From assembly GCF_030499575.1 (NCBI RefSeq), contig NZ_JASTLC010000003.1:1-64000 (forward strand): a DNA stretch of 64,000 bases. The letters run 5' to 3'. This DNA comes from Streptomyces sp. DG2A-72. Its GTDB lineage: Bacteria; Actinomycetota; Actinomycetes; Streptomycetales; Streptomycetaceae. Made by a program: the position numbers and the translations under genes. Numbering within the stretch: position 1 is the first letter of the stretch; each line of letters begins with the position of its first letter. Shown here piece by piece: positions 52,344 to 62,700 of this stretch. The notes beneath the pieces are model-generated. The model was not told where the DNA came from. It ran no database searches and saw nothing but the letters and a program-made list of their open reading frames with translations.

Positions 52344-53051
52344 TCAGACCCCGATGGCCACGGCCGCCGCCCGTGCACCGAGACGAGCCGGCTCCCGGCG
52401 CGAAACCGTGAGCGCGCTGATCAGCAAGCCGCCCCGGCAGAGCCAGCGCCCCTGCCAGATGTGTACCGCGGGGGTGTGCGGAGCGGGGTCCGGGATGCGG
52501 ACACGGGCAGTGTAGAGAGGGCTCTGCGCGCTGAAGGTGACAGTGGCATCCTCGAAGTCGAGGCGCTGCCCGGTGCAGGGGTACCAGCTCTTGTAAACCG
52601 TCTCCTTCATGGAGAAGAGCAGCCGGCCCCAGTGGATTCCGGGGGCGCTGACGGCCAGCTCCCCGATGAGGCGCTGCTCCACGGGCAGGGCGATGGTCTC
52701 CAGCACCCCGGCCGGAAGCGGCTCATTGGGCTCCGCATCGATGCCGATCATGGTGATGTCATCGCCGCGGGCGAGGGCCGCGGCCCGGTAGCCGGCGCAG
52801 TGGGTGAGGCTGCCGATGATGCCGTCGGGCCACTGCGGTGCACCGTGCGGATCAGGGAGCACGGGCGCGGGCGCTTCGCCGAGGCGGGCGAGGGCGCGGC
52901 GCGCACACCAGCGCACGGTGGCGAATTCACGTCGCCGGACGACCTTCGCCTTCTTGATGACGTCGCGTTCCTCGGGGTACAGCGGGAAGTCCGGCAGGTC
53001 GTGGAACGCTTCCACGGCGACGACACCGGGCGGGAGCAGTTCTTCGATCAT
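52344..53051 (-). CDS. 4'-phosphopantetheinyl transferase (EntD/Sfp type)
   Basis: This 235-residue enzyme shows APQWPDGIIGSLTHCAGYRA, IGIDAEPNEPLP with the Mg-binding Asp/Glu, and LFSMKETVYKSWYP. It activates the ACP domains of the PKS by attaching the phosphopantetheine arm. It overlaps the metallophosphoesterase gene by four bases. This gene pair is common beside Streptomyces biosynthetic genes. Confidence 0.93.
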   Translation of the reverse strand: MIEELLPPGVVAVEAFHDLPDFPLYPEERDVIKKAKVVRRREFATVRWCARRALARLGEAPAPVLPDPHGAPQWPDGIIGSLTHCAGYRAAALARGDDITMIGIDAEPNEPLPAGVLETIALPVEQRLIGELAVSAPGIHWGRLLFSMKETVYKSWYPCTGQRLDFEDATVTFSAQSPLYTARVRIPDPAPHTPAVHIWQGRWLCRGGLLISALTVSRREPARLGARAAAVAIGV

Positions 53052-53938
53052 CCTCGCTCGGCCTCTGCGGGGCGGCCTGGTGACGCGGTGGCGTCAGACG
53101 GTGTGTACGGAAGGATCCGGCGCAGTCCGGTGCGCGGGTGGTTCGGCCTGCGCCATTCGCGCGGGTAGCCGACGGAGACCTCTTCGAAGCGCACGCCGTC
53201 GTGCCAGGTGGTGCGTGGGATGTGCAGGTGCCCGTAGACGACGCTCTGTGCGCGGAAGCGGCGGTGCCAGTCGGCTGTGCGGACTGTGCCGCACCACTGG
53301 GCGAACTCCTGGTGATACAGCAGGCTGGTGTTCTGCCGGATCAGCGGGAAGTGATTGACGAGGACGGTGGGCAGCTCCGGGTCGCAGGTCTTAAGGCGCT
53401 GTTCGGTCTCCGCGACCCGGGCCCGGCACCAGGCGTCCCGGGTGGGGTACGGGTCGGGGTGGAGCAGGAACTCGTCGCTGCAGACGATGCCCTTGTCGTA
53501 CGCGACGGCCAAGGACTCCCGTTTGGTCGTCGTGCCGGGGGCGTGGAATGTGTAGTCGTACAGCAGGAACAGCGGCGCCACGGTCACCGGCCCTCCGGGG
53601 CCGTCCCAGATCGCGTAGGGGTCTTCAGGGGTGAGCACGCCGAGGCTTCGGCAGAGCTCCACGAGGCGGTCGTAGCGGGCCTGGCCGCGCAGTTGCAGGG
53701 GATCTTCGCGCGGGGTCCACAGCTCGTGGTTGCCCGGTGCCCAGATGACTTTGGCGAAGCGGTTGCTGAGAGCGGTAAGGGCCCACTCGATGTCCGTGGA
53801 CAGCTCACCGACGTCACCGGCGACGATCAGCCAGTCGCCGTCGGAGGTCGGCCGCAGGCAGTTGGCGATCTTCTTGTTCTCGGCATGGACGACATGCAGA
53901 TCGCTGATGGCGAGGAGACTGCCGCCGCCCGCGCTCAC
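53048..53938 (-). CDS. Metallophosphoesterase
   Basis: This 296-residue calcineurin-like phosphoesterase shows all metal motifs: [26 protein letters not shown] and YGHLHIP. Its substrate is unknown. Overlaps at both ends (carboxylase and phosphopantetheinyl transferase) put it in one operon. A role related to coenzyme A or carrier-protein metabolism is suggested only by this recurring neighbourhood. Confidence 0.9.
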   Translation of the reverse strand: MSAGGGSLLAISDLHVVHAENKKIANCLRPTSDGDWLIVAGDVGELSTDIEWALTALSNRFAKVIWAPGNHELWTPREDPLQLRGQARYDRLVELCRSLGVLTPEDPYAIWDGPGGPVTVAPLFLLYDYTFHAPGTTTKRESLAVAYDKGIVCSDEFLLHPDPYPTRDAWCRARVAETEQRLKTCDPELPTVLVNHFPLIRQNTSLLYHQEFAQWCGTVRTADWHRRFRAQSVVYGHLHIPRTTWHDGVRFEEVSVGYPREWRRPNHPRTGLRRILPYTPSDATASPGRPAEAERG

Positions 53939-55695
53939 GACGGGTCCTTGATGTCGCAGATCGCAGCGCCGGCGGTGAGGGAGGCGCCGACTTCGGCGGT
54001 GAGGCCCTTGACGGTGCCGGCCTTGTGGGCGTTCAGCGGCTGCTCCATCTTCATCGCCTCAAGGACGACGACCAGGTCGCCTTCGGCGACTTCCTGGCGC
54101 TCTTCGACGGCGACCTTGACGATGGTGCCCTGCATCGGGGAGGCGAGGGTGTCGCCGGAGGCGGCAGGACCCGACTTCTTCGCGGCCCGGCGCTTGGGCT
54201 TGGCACCGGCCGCCAGACCGGTGCGCGCCAGGGACATGCCGAGTGAGGACGGCAGGGAGACCTCGAGGCGCTTGCCGCCGACCTCGACGACGACCGTCTC
54301 GCGGCCCGCCTCGTCCTCGTCCGTCCCGGAGGGGGTGGCCGCGAAGGGCTTGATGTCGTTGACGAACTCGGTCTCGATCCAGCGGGTGTGGACCGTGAAC
54401 GGGTCGGCGGTGAACGCCTCGTCGACGACGACGGCCTGGTGGAAGGGGATGGCGGTGGCCATGCCCTCGACCTTGAACTCCGCGAGCGCGCGGGCGGCGC
54501 GCTGCAGGGCCTGCTGGCGGGTGGCGCCGGTGACGATCAGCTTGGCCAGGAGGGAGTCCCAGGCGGGGCCGATCACGCTGCCGGATTCCACGCCCGCGTC
54601 CAGGCGGACACCGGGGCCCGACGGCGGGTCGAAGAGGGTGACGGTGCCGGGGACGGGCAGGAAGCCGCGCCCGGGGTCCTCGCCGTTGATGCGGAACTCG
54701 AAGCTGTGGCCGCGGGCTTCGGGGTCGCCGTGGCCCAGGGCCTCGCCGTCGGCGATACGGAACATCTCCCGGACCAGGTCGATGCCGGTGACCTCTTCGG
54801 TGACCGGGTGCTCGACCTGCAGCCGGGTGTTGACCTCGAGGAAGGAGATGGTGCCGTCCGTGCCGACGAGGAACTCCACGGTGCCCGCGCCGACATATCC
54901 GGCTTCCTTGAGGATGGCCTTGGAGGCGCGGTACAGCTCGGCGTTCTGCTCCTCGGAGAGGAACGGCGCCGGGGCCTCCTCGACCAGCTTCTGGTGCCGG
55001 CGCTGCAGTGAGCAGTCACGGGTGGAGACGACGACCACGTTGCCGTGGGTGTCGGCCAGGCACTGGGTCTCGACGTGGCGGGGCTTGTCGAGGTAGCGCT
55101 CCACGAAGCACTCGCCCCGGCCGAAGGCGGCCACTGCCTCGCGCACCGCGGAGTCGTAGAGCTCCGGGACCTCTTCGAGGGTGCGGGCGACCTTCAGGCC
55201 GCGCCCGCCACCGCCGAAGGCGGCCTTGATCGCGATCGGCAGGCCATGCTCCTCGGCGAAGGCCACGACCTCGTCGGCTCCCGAGACCGGGTCGGGAGTA
55301 CCGGCGACCAGGGGTGCGCCGGCGTGCTGGGCGATATGCCGGGCGGCGACCTTGTCACCCAGGTCCCGGATCGCCTGCGGGGGCGGTCCGATCCAGATCA
55401 GGCCCATGTCCAGGACCGCCTGGGCGAACTCGGCGTTCTCCGACAGGAAGCCATAGCCGGGGTGGACCGCGTCCGCCCCCGAGTCCTTGGCTGCGGCCAG
55501 CACCTTGGCCATGTCCAGATAGCTGGTGGCCGGGGTGTCACCGCCCAGGGCGAACGCCTCGTCGGCCGCTCGGACATGCAGGGCATCCCGGTCCGGTTCG
55601 GCGTAGACGGCCACACTCGCGATCCCCGCGTCCTGGCACGCCCGGGCCACGCGGACAGCGATTTCGCCACGGTTGGCGATGAGCACCTTGCGCAC
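53935..55695 (-). CDS. accA: Acyl-CoA carboxylase alpha subunit (biotin carboxylase-BCCP)
   Basis: This 586-residue protein has the biotin carboxylase domain with [18 protein letters not shown] at the start, ATP-grasp [10 protein letters not shown] and [21 protein letters not shown] short linker leads to the C-terminal biotin carrier domain, with Lys549 in [10 protein letters not shown]. Together with a beta subunit it makes malonyl- or methylmalonyl-CoA for the PKS. No beta subunit gene is in the window, so it would pair with a housekeeping one. It is translationally coupled to the phosphoesterase. Confidence 0.94.
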   Translation of the reverse strand: MRKVLIANRGEIAVRVARACQDAGIASVAVYAEPDRDALHVRAADEAFALGGDTPATSYLDMAKVLAAAKDSGADAVHPGYGFLSENAEFAQAVLDMGLIWIGPPPQAIRDLGDKVAARHIAQHAGAPLVAGTPDPVSGADEVVAFAEEHGLPIAIKAAFGGGGRGLKVARTLEEVPELYDSAVREAVAAFGRGECFVERYLDKPRHVETQCLADTHGNVVVVSTRDCSLQRRHQKLVEEAPAPFLSEEQNAELYRASKAILKEAGYVGAGTVEFLVGTDGTISFLEVNTRLQVEHPVTEEVTGIDLVREMFRIADGEALGHGDPEARGHSFEFRINGEDPGRGFLPVPGTVTLFDPPSGPGVRLDAGVESGSVIGPAWDSLLAKLIVTGATRQQALQRAARALAEFKVEGMATAIPFHQAVVVDEAFTADPFTVHTRWIETEFVNDIKPFAATPSGTDEDEAGRETVVVEVGGKRLEVSLPSSLGMSLARTGLAAGAKPKRRAAKKSGPAASGDTLASPMQGTIVKVAVEERQEVAEGDLVVVLEAMKMEQPLNAHKAGTVKGLTAEVGASLTAGAAICDIKDPS

Positions 55696-56026
55696 GACTA
55701 CCTCCTGGTCAGGTCAGCTGGTTCGGTGACGCACCGGTCCCGTGATCCTGACGTCCGAGAATTCATGGAGTGCTCGCGTGAACTGACCATGCCGGGAAGT
55801 TATACGAGGCGCGCGATCGGTGGATAATCCTCCGGAAATTATCCCGGTCCTCCTTCAAGACCGGTCAGTTACCAGGCCGTGCACGCCATCTCATGGCGCG
55901 GAAGCAGCCGCTGACATGACTGCGCAGCATGTCAGCGGTTCTGAGCGTCCAGTTACTCGACGATGCCAGACGATTCGTCCGACTCCCGTATGTTCCCTCG
56001 TTAATGGCTTACAGGAAGGGCGTGAC
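55696..56026. promoter_or_regulatory. Divergent promoter region between carboxylase and flavin reductase
   Basis: This 330-base region has no gene. It separates the leftward accA operon from the rightward reductase-PKS unit and includes AT-richer parts at 55780-55870 and 55985-56030. Confidence 0.45.
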
Positions 56027-56569
56027 ATGAACTCTGTAACCACAGAAATCGGAGGGGACCGAGCAACGGCCGCGGAAGCCGAACCGGCTGCGCTGCGGGA
56101 CGTCATGGCCCGGTTCGCCACGGGGGTCACCGTGCTGTCCACTGGTGGCGACCACCTCCACGGCATGACCGCGAACGCGTTCACCTCGGTCTCCCTCGAC
56201 CCGCCATCCGTCCTGTGCTGCATCGACCACAGTGCGGTGATGCACGAGGCCATCACCGCCGCGGGTCACTTCGGTGTCTCCATCATGGAGGCCACTCAGG
56301 AGGACGTGGTGCGGTTCTTCGCAGACAAGAAACGGCCCCTCGGGCCCGAGCAGTTCGCCCGCATCGACTGGGCGCCGGGGCCACACACCGGCGCGCCACT
56401 GCTGTCCGGGGCGCTCGCCTGGCTGGAGTGCGACCTGTCCGCCGCGCACAGCTTCGGCGACCACTCCATATTCGTCGGCCGGGTCGTCGAAGCGCGCCGC
56501 GGCAGCGGCCAGGACGGGCTGCTCTTCTTTGACGGCGCATTCCAGCGAGCCGTCGCCCGCGCCGCGTGA
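56027..56569 (+). CDS. Flavin reductase (short-chain, HpaC/ActVB-like)
   Basis: This 180-residue protein of the flavin_reduct family has DVMARFATGVTVLSTG, MTANAFTSVSLDPPSVLCC and HFGVSIMEATQEDVVRFFAD. It supplies reduced FMN/FAD, most likely to the ACAD-fold monooxygenase at 33404-34582, the only two-component-type oxygenase seen here. ATG 56027 has AGGAAGGG upstream. It precedes the PKS gene by about 150 bases. Confidence 0.9.
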   Translation: MNSVTTEIGGDRATAAEAEPAALRDVMARFATGVTVLSTGGDHLHGMTANAFTSVSLDPPSVLCCIDHSAVMHEAITAAGHFGVSIMEATQEDVVRFFADKKRPLGPEQFARIDWAPGPHTGAPLLSGALAWLECDLSAAHSFGDHSIFVGRVVEARRGSGQDGLLFFDGAFQRAVARAA

Positions 56570-56716
56570 CACCGACCGCACCGGCCTTCCGATATTGCAC
56601 ACGACACGGTCCGCCTGCCCTCGAATGTCAAGGGGTGTCAAGGGCCGGTCAATCGATGTTCAGAACCCGTGTCGTTTCAGGTTGTTGAGAATTCGGCAAG
56701 GAAAGGACAGCCGAGC

Positions 56717-59700
56717 GTGATGACGAGTAAGGGCAGTTCCGCGGAGAACCAGGGTCCGCGTGCGGAGGAAAAGGCCGTCGCTGTCATCGGAATGTCCTGC
56801 CGGCTTCCGATGGCACCCGACCCAGGAGCTTTCTGGAACCTCCTGCGCAGGGGGGCGGACGCCGTCACCGACGTACCCTCCGAGCGCTGGGAGACCGTGG
56901 AGCCGCCCGCGCAGGCCGGGGTCCGCAGGGGCGGGTTCCTCGACGGCATCGGCGACTTCGACGCCGGGTTCTTCGGTATCTCGCCGCGCGAGGCGGCCGC
57001 CATGGACCCGCAGCAGCGGCTCGTTCTCGAACTGGCCTGGGAAGCTCTGGAGGACGCCGGGATCGTGCCGGCCGCACTGCGTGAGACCCGCGGTTCGGTG
57101 TTCGTCGGCACGATCCGCTCCGACTACGAGAGCCTCATCGGCCAGTACGGCGCCGCGGCCATCACGCAGCACACCATGACGGGCGTCAACCGGGGCATCA
57201 TCGCCAACCGCGTCTCCTACCACCTGGGGCTGCGCGGCCCGAGCCTCACCGTCGACACCGCCCAGTCGTCCTCCCTGGTCGCCGTGCACCTGGCCTGCGA
57301 GTCGCTGCGCAGCGGCGAGTCGTCCGTGGCCATCGCCGCCGGCGTCAACCTCAACATCCTGGGCGAGACCGCCCTCACCGAGGAGCGTTTCGGCGGCCTC
57401 TCCCCCGACGGCGTGGCGCGCACCTTCGACGCCGACGCCAATGGGTTCGTACGCGGCGAGGGCGGCGGCGCCGTCATCCTCAAGCCCCTCGCGCAGGCCG
57501 TCGCGGACGGCGACCGCGTCTACGGTGTGATCCGCGCCGGCGCCGTCAACAACGACGGCGCCACCCCCGGCCTGACCGTGCCCAGCGGCGACGCTCAGCA
57601 GCAGGTCCTTCGCGAGGCGTACGACAAGGCGGGCATCGACCCGCGCCAGGTCCAGTACGTCGAACTGCACGGCACCGGCACCCCGGTGGGCGACCCCATC
57701 GAGGCGGGCGCGCTCGGCGGTGTCCTCGGCTCGGCCCGCGAGGACGGCGACCGGCTCCTGGTGGGCTCGGCGAAGACGAACGTCGGCCACCTGGAGGGCG
57801 CCGCGGGCATCACAGGCCTGATCAAGGCCCTGCTGAGCCTGAGCCACCGCGAGATTCCCGCGAGTCTGAACTACACCTCGCCGAACCCGGCCATCGACCT
57901 GGACGCGCTCGGCCTGTCCGTCGTCGAAGAGCTCACCAGCTGGCCACACCCGGACCGTGAACTCGTCGCGGGCGTCAGCTCGTTCGGCATCGGCGGCACG
58001 AACTGTCATCTGGTGCTCACTCAGGCTCCGGCACCGCAGACCCTGGCAGCTGCCGAGGAGGTCCGGCCCACCGCAGGCGTACTGCCGTGGCCGGTCTCCG
58101 GCCGCGGCCCCGACGCGCTGCGCGCGCAGGCCGCCAAGCTGCGGGACTTCGTAGCCGCCGGCACCATCGATCCGGCCGCCGTTGGGCACGCCCTTTCGAC
58201 CACCCGTACCGCCTTCTCCGACCGCGCTGTGGTCCTCGGCGGTGATCGCGAGACCCTCCTCGCCGGCCTCGAAGCCCTCGCCGCCGGCCGCCCCTCGCAG
58301 GAAGTCGTCACCGGCTCCGCGCAGGAGGGCCGCACGGCGTTTCTGTTCACCGGGCAGGGGGCCCAACGGCCCGGTATGGGACGGGAGTTGTACGACGCCT
58401 TTCCCGTCTTCGCCGAGGCCTTCGACGCCGTGCTCAACGAGATCGGAGGCGAGCTGCGGGAGGTGATCTGGGGCGAGGACGCGGAGAGGCTGAACCGTAC
58501 GGAGTTCACCCAGCCCGCGCTCTTCGCCCTCGAGGTCGCGCTGTACCGCCTGGTCGAGTCATGGGGCATCAAGCCCGACTACCTCGCCGGACACTCCATC
58601 GGCGAAATCACCGCCGCACATGTCGCCGGGGTACTGTCCCTGCCCAATGCGGCCCGACTAGTCACCGCACGCGGCAAGCTGATGCAAGCCCTCCCGCAGG
58701 GCGGAGCGATGGTGGCCCTGCAGGCCACCGAGGACGAAGTCCTCCCCCACCTCACCGACGCCGTCACCATCGCCGCCATCAACGGCCCAGACGCCCTCGT
58801 CATATCCGGCGACGAGAACCAAGCCCTCACCATCAAGACCCACTTCGAGGCCGAAGGCCGCAAAACCACCCGCCTGAAGGTCTCCCACGCCTTCCACTCG
58901 CCCCTCATGGATCCCATGCTCGACGAGTTCCGCGAGGTGGCCGCATCACTCACCTACAGCGAGCCGACCATCCCGGTCATCTCCCATGTCACCGGACAGC
59001 TCGCCACCGACCTGACCGACCCCGAGTACTGGGTGAGCCATGTCCGCAAGACCGTCCGATTCGCCGACGGCATCGGGTACCTGGCGTCCCAAGGCGTCAC
59101 CACCTACCTCGAACTCGGACCCGACGCCGTCCTGACCGCGCTGGTCGGGAACACGGTGCAGGGCCCAGGCCCCGCCGCCGTGGCGGCGTTGCGCAAGGGA
59201 CGCGGGGAAGTGCGGGCCGTGCTGACCGCACTCGCCTCCGTGCACGTCCGGGGCACTGACGTGGGCTGGGGGGCGTTCTACGACGGGACCGGTGCGCAGC
59301 GCGTCGCCCTGCCCACGTATGCCTTCCAGCGCAGCCACTACTGGATCGGCGGCAGCCGCGCCGAGCGCGCCGAGCTGCCCGCGACGGCGGAGAGCGGGCC
59401 GTCGGCTCCCGTCGCCGCGCCGCGCGGTGAGATGGGCGCACGGCTCGCCGGCCTTTCCGAGAGCGAGCGCGACCGGGCCGTCACCGACCTGGTGACCGAG
59501 CAGATCGCGGCGGTCCTGGAGTACGCGCCGGGCCAACGCGTCGACCCCCGGCTGCCGTTCAAAGACCTGGGCTTCGACTCGCTGATGTCGGTGGAGCTGC
59601 GCAACCAGCTCGGCACCGTCACCGGCCTCGACCTGCCCAGCGGCCTGCTCTTCGACCATCCGACGCCCGCCGCGCTCGTCGCCTGCATCAGCGCGGAGCT

Positions 59701-62700
59701 GCTCGGCGCGGGCCCGGACGACGCCGATGAGTTCACGGCCGGTGCCACGGACGGCGCCGCCGAGCCGATCGCCATCGTCGGCATGGCCTGCCGCTACCCG
59801 GGCGGCGTCGCCTCGCCCGACGACCTGTGGCGCCTCGTCGCCGAGGGGCGGGACGCGATCTCCGGGTTCCCCGGGGACCGCGGCTGGGACGAGGACCTGT
59901 ACGACCGGGACCCGGAGCGCTCCGGCAAGAGCTCGGTGCGCGAGGGCGGCTTCCTGCACGACGCCGGCCTCTTCGACGCGGGCTTCTTCGGGATCTCCCC
60001 GCGCGAGGCCCTGGCCATGGACCCGCAGCAGCGCCTCCTCCTGGAGACGGCATGGGAGGCCGTCGAGCAGGGCGGTCTCGATCCGCGCGGCCTGAACGGC
60101 AGCCGCACCGGTGTGTTCGTCGGTGCCACCGCCCTGGACTATGGGCCGCGCCTGCACGAGGGCCCGCCGAGCGTCGAGGGCCATCTGCTCACCGGCTCCA
60201 CCAACAGCGTCATGTCCGGCCGGATCGCCTACCAACTGGGCCTCCTCGGACCCGCGGTGACGGTGGACACGGCCTGTTCGTCGTCGCTCGTGGCCCTGCA
60301 CATGGCGATACGTTCGCTGCGCCAGGGCGAGACGACCCTGGCCCTCGCGGGCGGTGTCACCGTGATGTCGCAGCCCGGCATGTTCGTGGAGTTCTCGCGC
60401 CAGCGCGGGCTCGCCGCCGACGGACGCAGCAAGCCGTTCTCCGCCGACGCGGACGGCACGTCCTGGGCCGAGGGCGTCGGCCTGCTCCTGGTGGAGAAGC
60501 TCTCCGACGCGCGCCGCAACGGGCACCAGGTGCTCGCCGTGATCCGCGGCTCGGCCGTCAACCAGGACGGCGCGAGCAACGGCCTCACCGCACCCAACGG
60601 CCCCTCGCAGCAGCGCGTCATCCGCCAGGCACTCGCCGACAGCCGGCTCACCACGGCCGACGTGGACGCGGTCGAGGCGCACGGCACCGGCACAAAGCTC
60701 GGCGACCCCATCGAGGCCGAGGCGATCCTCGCCACGTACGGCAGCGCCCGCGACGCGCAGCAGCCGCTCTTCCTCGGCTCCCTCAAGTCGAACATCGGGC
60801 ACGCCCAGGCGGCGGCCGGTGTCGGCGGCGTCATCAAGATGGTGCAGGCACTGCGCAACGGCGTCCTGCCGCAGACCCTGCACGTCAGTGAGCCGACCGG
60901 GCACGTCGACTGGGAGTCGGGCACGGTGCGGCTGCTCACCGAGGCCCGTCCCTGGCCCACCGCCGATGGCCGCCCGCGCCGCGCGGCCGTCTCCTCCTTC
61001 GGCATCAGCGGCACCAACGCGCACATAGTCATCGAGCAGGCCGAGCCCAACGCGCCCGCCGGGACCAGGGCCGAGCCCGGCGCCGGTACCCGGAGCGCCC
61101 CGGCCCGCGACGCGTGGACCCTGTCCGCCCGCGACGCGTCCGGGCTCCGCGCCCAGGCCGCGCGCCTGCACGCCCACGTGTGTGCCGAGCCGGATCTGAG
61201 CCCCGCCGACATCGGCCTCTCCCTCGCCACCACCCGCGCCGCCTGGGAGGAGTGCGCGGTGGTCACCGGGTCCGGCAGCGAGGAACTGCTCGCCGGACTC
61301 GCGGCACTCGGCCGGGGCGAGACCGCGCCGGGCGTGGTCACCAAAACCGTCGGGGTCCCGGGCCGCACGGCGTTTCTGTTCACCGGACAGGGGGCCCAAC
61401 GGCCCGGTATGGGACGGGAGTTGTACGACGCGTATCCCGTCTTCGCCGAGGCCTTCGACGCCGTACTGGAGGAGATCGACGGCGACCTGCGGGAGGTGAT
61501 CTGGGGCGAGGACGCGAAGAGGCTGAACCGTACGGAGTTCACCCAGCCCGCGCTCTTCGCCCTCGAGGTCGCGCTGTACCGCCTGGTCGAGTCATGGGGC
61601 ATCAAGCCCGACTACCTCGCCGGACACTCCATCGGAGAGATAGCCGCCGCCCACGTCGCCGGAGTGCTGTCCCTGACGGACGCCGCCCAACTGGTCGCCG
61701 CACGCGGCAGGTTGATGCAGTCCCTGCCCGAGGGCGGCGCGATGGTGGCTCTGCAGGCCACCGAGGACGAAGTCACACCCCACCTCACAGACCAGGTCAC
61801 GATCGCCGCCGTCAACGGGCCGAACGCGGTCGTCGTCTCCGGCGACGAGACCCAAGCCCTCACCATCAAGGCCCACTTCGAGGCCGAAGGCCGCAAGACC
61901 ACCCGCCTCAAGGTCTCGCACGCCTTCCACTCCCCGCTCATGGAACCGATGCTCGACGAGTTCCGCGAGGTGGCCGCATCGCTCACGTACAACGAGCCGC
62001 AGATCCCGGTCGTCTCGAATGTCACCGGACAGCTCGCCGACCGCCTCACCGACCCCGGCTACTGGGTGAACCACGTCCGCGACGCCGTCCGCTTCGCCGA
62101 CGGCATCGGGTACTTGGCGTCCCAAGGCGTCACCACCTACCTCGAACTCGGACCCGACGCCGTCCTGACCGCGCTGGGGCAGCAGACCGCCGAGGACGCT
62201 GTCTTCGTGCCGCTGCTTCGCCGTGGCCGCGACGAGGTGCCCGAGGCCGTCGCCGGGTTCGCCCGGGCCGTGGTGCAGGGCGTGGCCGTGGACTGGGCGG
62301 GGTTCTACGACGGGACCGGTGCGCAGCGCGTCGAGTTGCCGACGTATGCCTTCCAGCGTGAGCACTACTGGCTGGTGGCCGAGGACCGTACCGACGCCCG
62401 CAGTCTCGGTGTCGACCCGGCCGGGCACCCGCTGCTCGCCACCTCGGTGGAGCTCGCGGACCGCGAGGAGCTGGTGTTCACCGGCCGGCTTTCCCTGAGC
62501 ACTCACCCGTGGCTGGCCGATCACAGCATCAGCGGCACGGTGCTCGTACCGGCGACGGCGTTCCTCGAACTCGCCGTCGCCGCCGGGGACCAGGCCGGTG
62601 CCGGGCGGCTCGCCGATCTGACCCTTGAGGCGCCGCTGGTGATTCCCGAAGGGCGGGCCGTGCGTGTACAGGTCGTGGTGACCGCGCCGGACGCCTCGGG

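Noticed and set aside
53138-55096. Long top-strand frame of about 650 codons
   Set aside because: It is opposite to the phosphoesterase and carboxylase genes, which carry complete family motifs.
58946-61399. Very long reverse-strand frames under the PKS gene
   Set aside because: They are shadows of the PKS coding strand; the top strand carries all catalytic motifs.
61363-62163. Repeated AT sequence as a mobile element
   Set aside because: The repeat lies wholly within homologous catalytic domains of one PKS, and no terminal repeats are present.
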